A stretch of DNA of 13,897 nucleotides from Acidobacteriota bacterium (GTDB lineage: Bacteria > Acidobacteriota > Terriglobia > UBA7540), in contig PLWR01000581.1 in the NCBI GenBank assembly GCA_003165615.1, positions 1-13,897 of the forward strand, given 5' to 3'. Position numbers and translations under genes: made by a program. Within the stretch, counting starts at the first letter, position 1, and every line of letters begins with the position of its first letter. This document shows, in pieces, positions 13,384-13,897 of this stretch. The notes under the pieces were generated by a model. It saw only the letters and a list, made by a program, of their open reading frames with translations, made no database searches and was not told the DNA's origin.

Positions 13384-13392
13384 GACACTACC
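13374..13392. repeat. right terminal inverted repeat of the IS1-family element
   Basis: TTCAAACTAGGACACTACC is the exact reverse complement of the left end (11076-11094). It includes the last codons and stop of the transposase. Confidence 0.95.
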
Positions 13393-13400
13393 GACGGTTC
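13393..13400. repeat. 8-bp target-site duplication, right copy
   Basis: GACGGTTC immediately after the right inverted repeat is identical to 11068-11075. Confidence 0.92.
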
Positions 13401-13754
13401 CAGGCTCAGAGTTCAGCGACTAAATCACGCCTTGCTCTCACCTTGCGGCGCCCTCCGTGCACATCCTGACAAACCAATCGATCAGACGCTACGCCCGCTT
13501 GGTAACTACCCAAGGCTGTCCCAATTAGCTGAAAACTGTCGCACTCAATGCGGCTCTGCCGCCCCGCTGTGCGGAAAGGCTCCGAAGCTGTGAAATTTTT
13601 GTTGTTTTCAATCTAATGCAACACCTTCGGGACAGATTGGAGTCGGTGGTGGAGGCCGAGTTGAGGTTTACTCACGGGGCCGGCAAGTCAGACACCCCCC
13701 GCAAAGCGGGTGGCTTGATGAGTGGGGCCGCCTCAAAGGCGGTCACCCGTTAGT
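13401..13754. other. 354-bp noncoding stretch, former mnmG upstream region plus hairpins
   Basis: No convincing gene is seen. Before the IS1-family insertion, 13401 onward was directly upstream of mnmG, so its native promoter may lie here. The right part holds GC hairpins: CCCGC/GCGGG around 13697-13710 and CCGCC-TCAAA-GGCGG around 13727-13741. They lie just beyond the stop of the IS200-type remnant, where IS200/IS605 elements carry their subterminal hairpin. TGTCCC (13517-13522) and GGGACA (about 13629-13634) are weak inverted motifs only. Confidence 0.45.
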
Positions 13755-13897
13755 TTAAGCGTCGCGCCGAGGCGCGCCTTGGTCATACTGTCCACCGGTT
13801 CCATCCGCTTCTTCCTGTTCGCGGATGTATTGGCGGACTTGCTGCAGCTCGAACCCGACGGTGGACACGGCCTAACCACGGGCCCAGAGATGCTCCC
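13755..13897 (-). pseudogene. IS200/IS605-type TnpA (Y1 transposase) C-terminal remnant
   Basis: The minus strand from the window edge reads HLWARG-stop-AVSTVGFELQQVRQYIREQEEAD... to TAA at 13755-13757. The pattern WARGYFVSTVG...VRxYIxxQExxD is the C-terminal end of IS200-like tyrosine transposases, also found in REP-associated ones. The TAG at 13872-13874 falls where Tyr is expected in WARGY, so this copy is broken. The N-terminal HUH and Tyr motifs would lie beyond the right edge. The reading beyond QEEAD (GTGGQYDQGAPRRDA) is a low-conservation tail. Confidence 0.7.

Larger units (their letters stand above)
11076..13392. mobile_element. complete IS1-family element with passenger genes, 2317 bp
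   Basis: The element is bounded by perfect 19-bp inverted repeats and by the 8-bp duplication GACGGTTC. It contains an IS1-type DDE transposase (12532-13383, plus strand). Cargo consists of a 36-aa protein (plus), a broken DUF3800-type gene (minus) and a 55-aa basic protein (minus). The transposase stop codon TAG lies within the right inverted repeat. Simple IS1-family elements are under about 1 kb, so some 1.4 kb here is cargo. Perfect ends, perfect duplication and an intact transposase suggest recent insertion. It lies between mnmG and the region that was formerly upstream of it. Confidence 0.92.

Overview
The window looks like a chromosomal segment from a soil or sediment bacterium, most likely an acidobacterium. 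That assignment rests on gene style and dispersed repeats: CTCTGTG/CACAGAG units, TGTCATCCTGAG units, and the hairpin-rich CCCTCACCC...GAGGG type, several of them lying inside genes. It comes from pattern recognition, not from a search. No rRNA, tRNA or CRISPR array was seen.

Layout. Positions 309-3843 hold three same-strand genes for a nucleotide-sugar pathway: a CapD-type UDP-HexNAc 4,6-dehydratase, a NeuC/LegG-type hydrolysing UDP-HexNAc 2-epimerase (4-bp ATGA overlap), and a DegT/DnrJ/EryC1-type PLP aminotransferase. Together they could build a 4-amino-4,6-dideoxy sugar or a legionaminic-acid-like precursor for a surface glycan. Next come a DRG-like GTPase with a C-terminal TGS domain (4011-4991), a 118-aa unknown protein (5068-5424) and, convergent with it, a GalT-like HIT-superfamily nucleotidyltransferase (6430-5432).

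The most interesting single gene is at 6881-7462. It encodes an AhpD-like alkylhydroperoxidase whose reading frame is interrupted by one in-frame TGA exactly where the second cysteine of the CxxC redox motif belongs. The frame continues with the conserved downstream His and C-terminal domain, and a SECIS-like hairpin lies just after the TGA. It is best read as a selenoprotein (CxxU). A nested inverted-repeat island (7476-7796) follows it. Then come, on the minus strand, a Tat-exported xylose-isomerase-like TIM barrel protein (8772-7807) and mnmG (11033-8898). The mnmG gene carries two in-frame insertions derived from dispersed palindromic repeats.

Positions 11076-13392 are a complete IS1-family transposable element. 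It has 19-bp perfect terminal inverted repeats, a perfect 8-bp target duplication (GACGGTTC) and an intact DDE transposase. It also carries unusual cargo: a 36-aa basic protein, a DUF3800-type gene broken by a 7-bp tandem duplication, and a 55-aa basic protein. A divergent control region inside it contains three related palindromic operators, the best of which fills the spacer of a near-consensus promoter for the transposase. The element landed 42 bp upstream of mnmG. The right edge (13755-13897) is a decayed IS200/IS605-type TnpA C-terminus on the minus strand.
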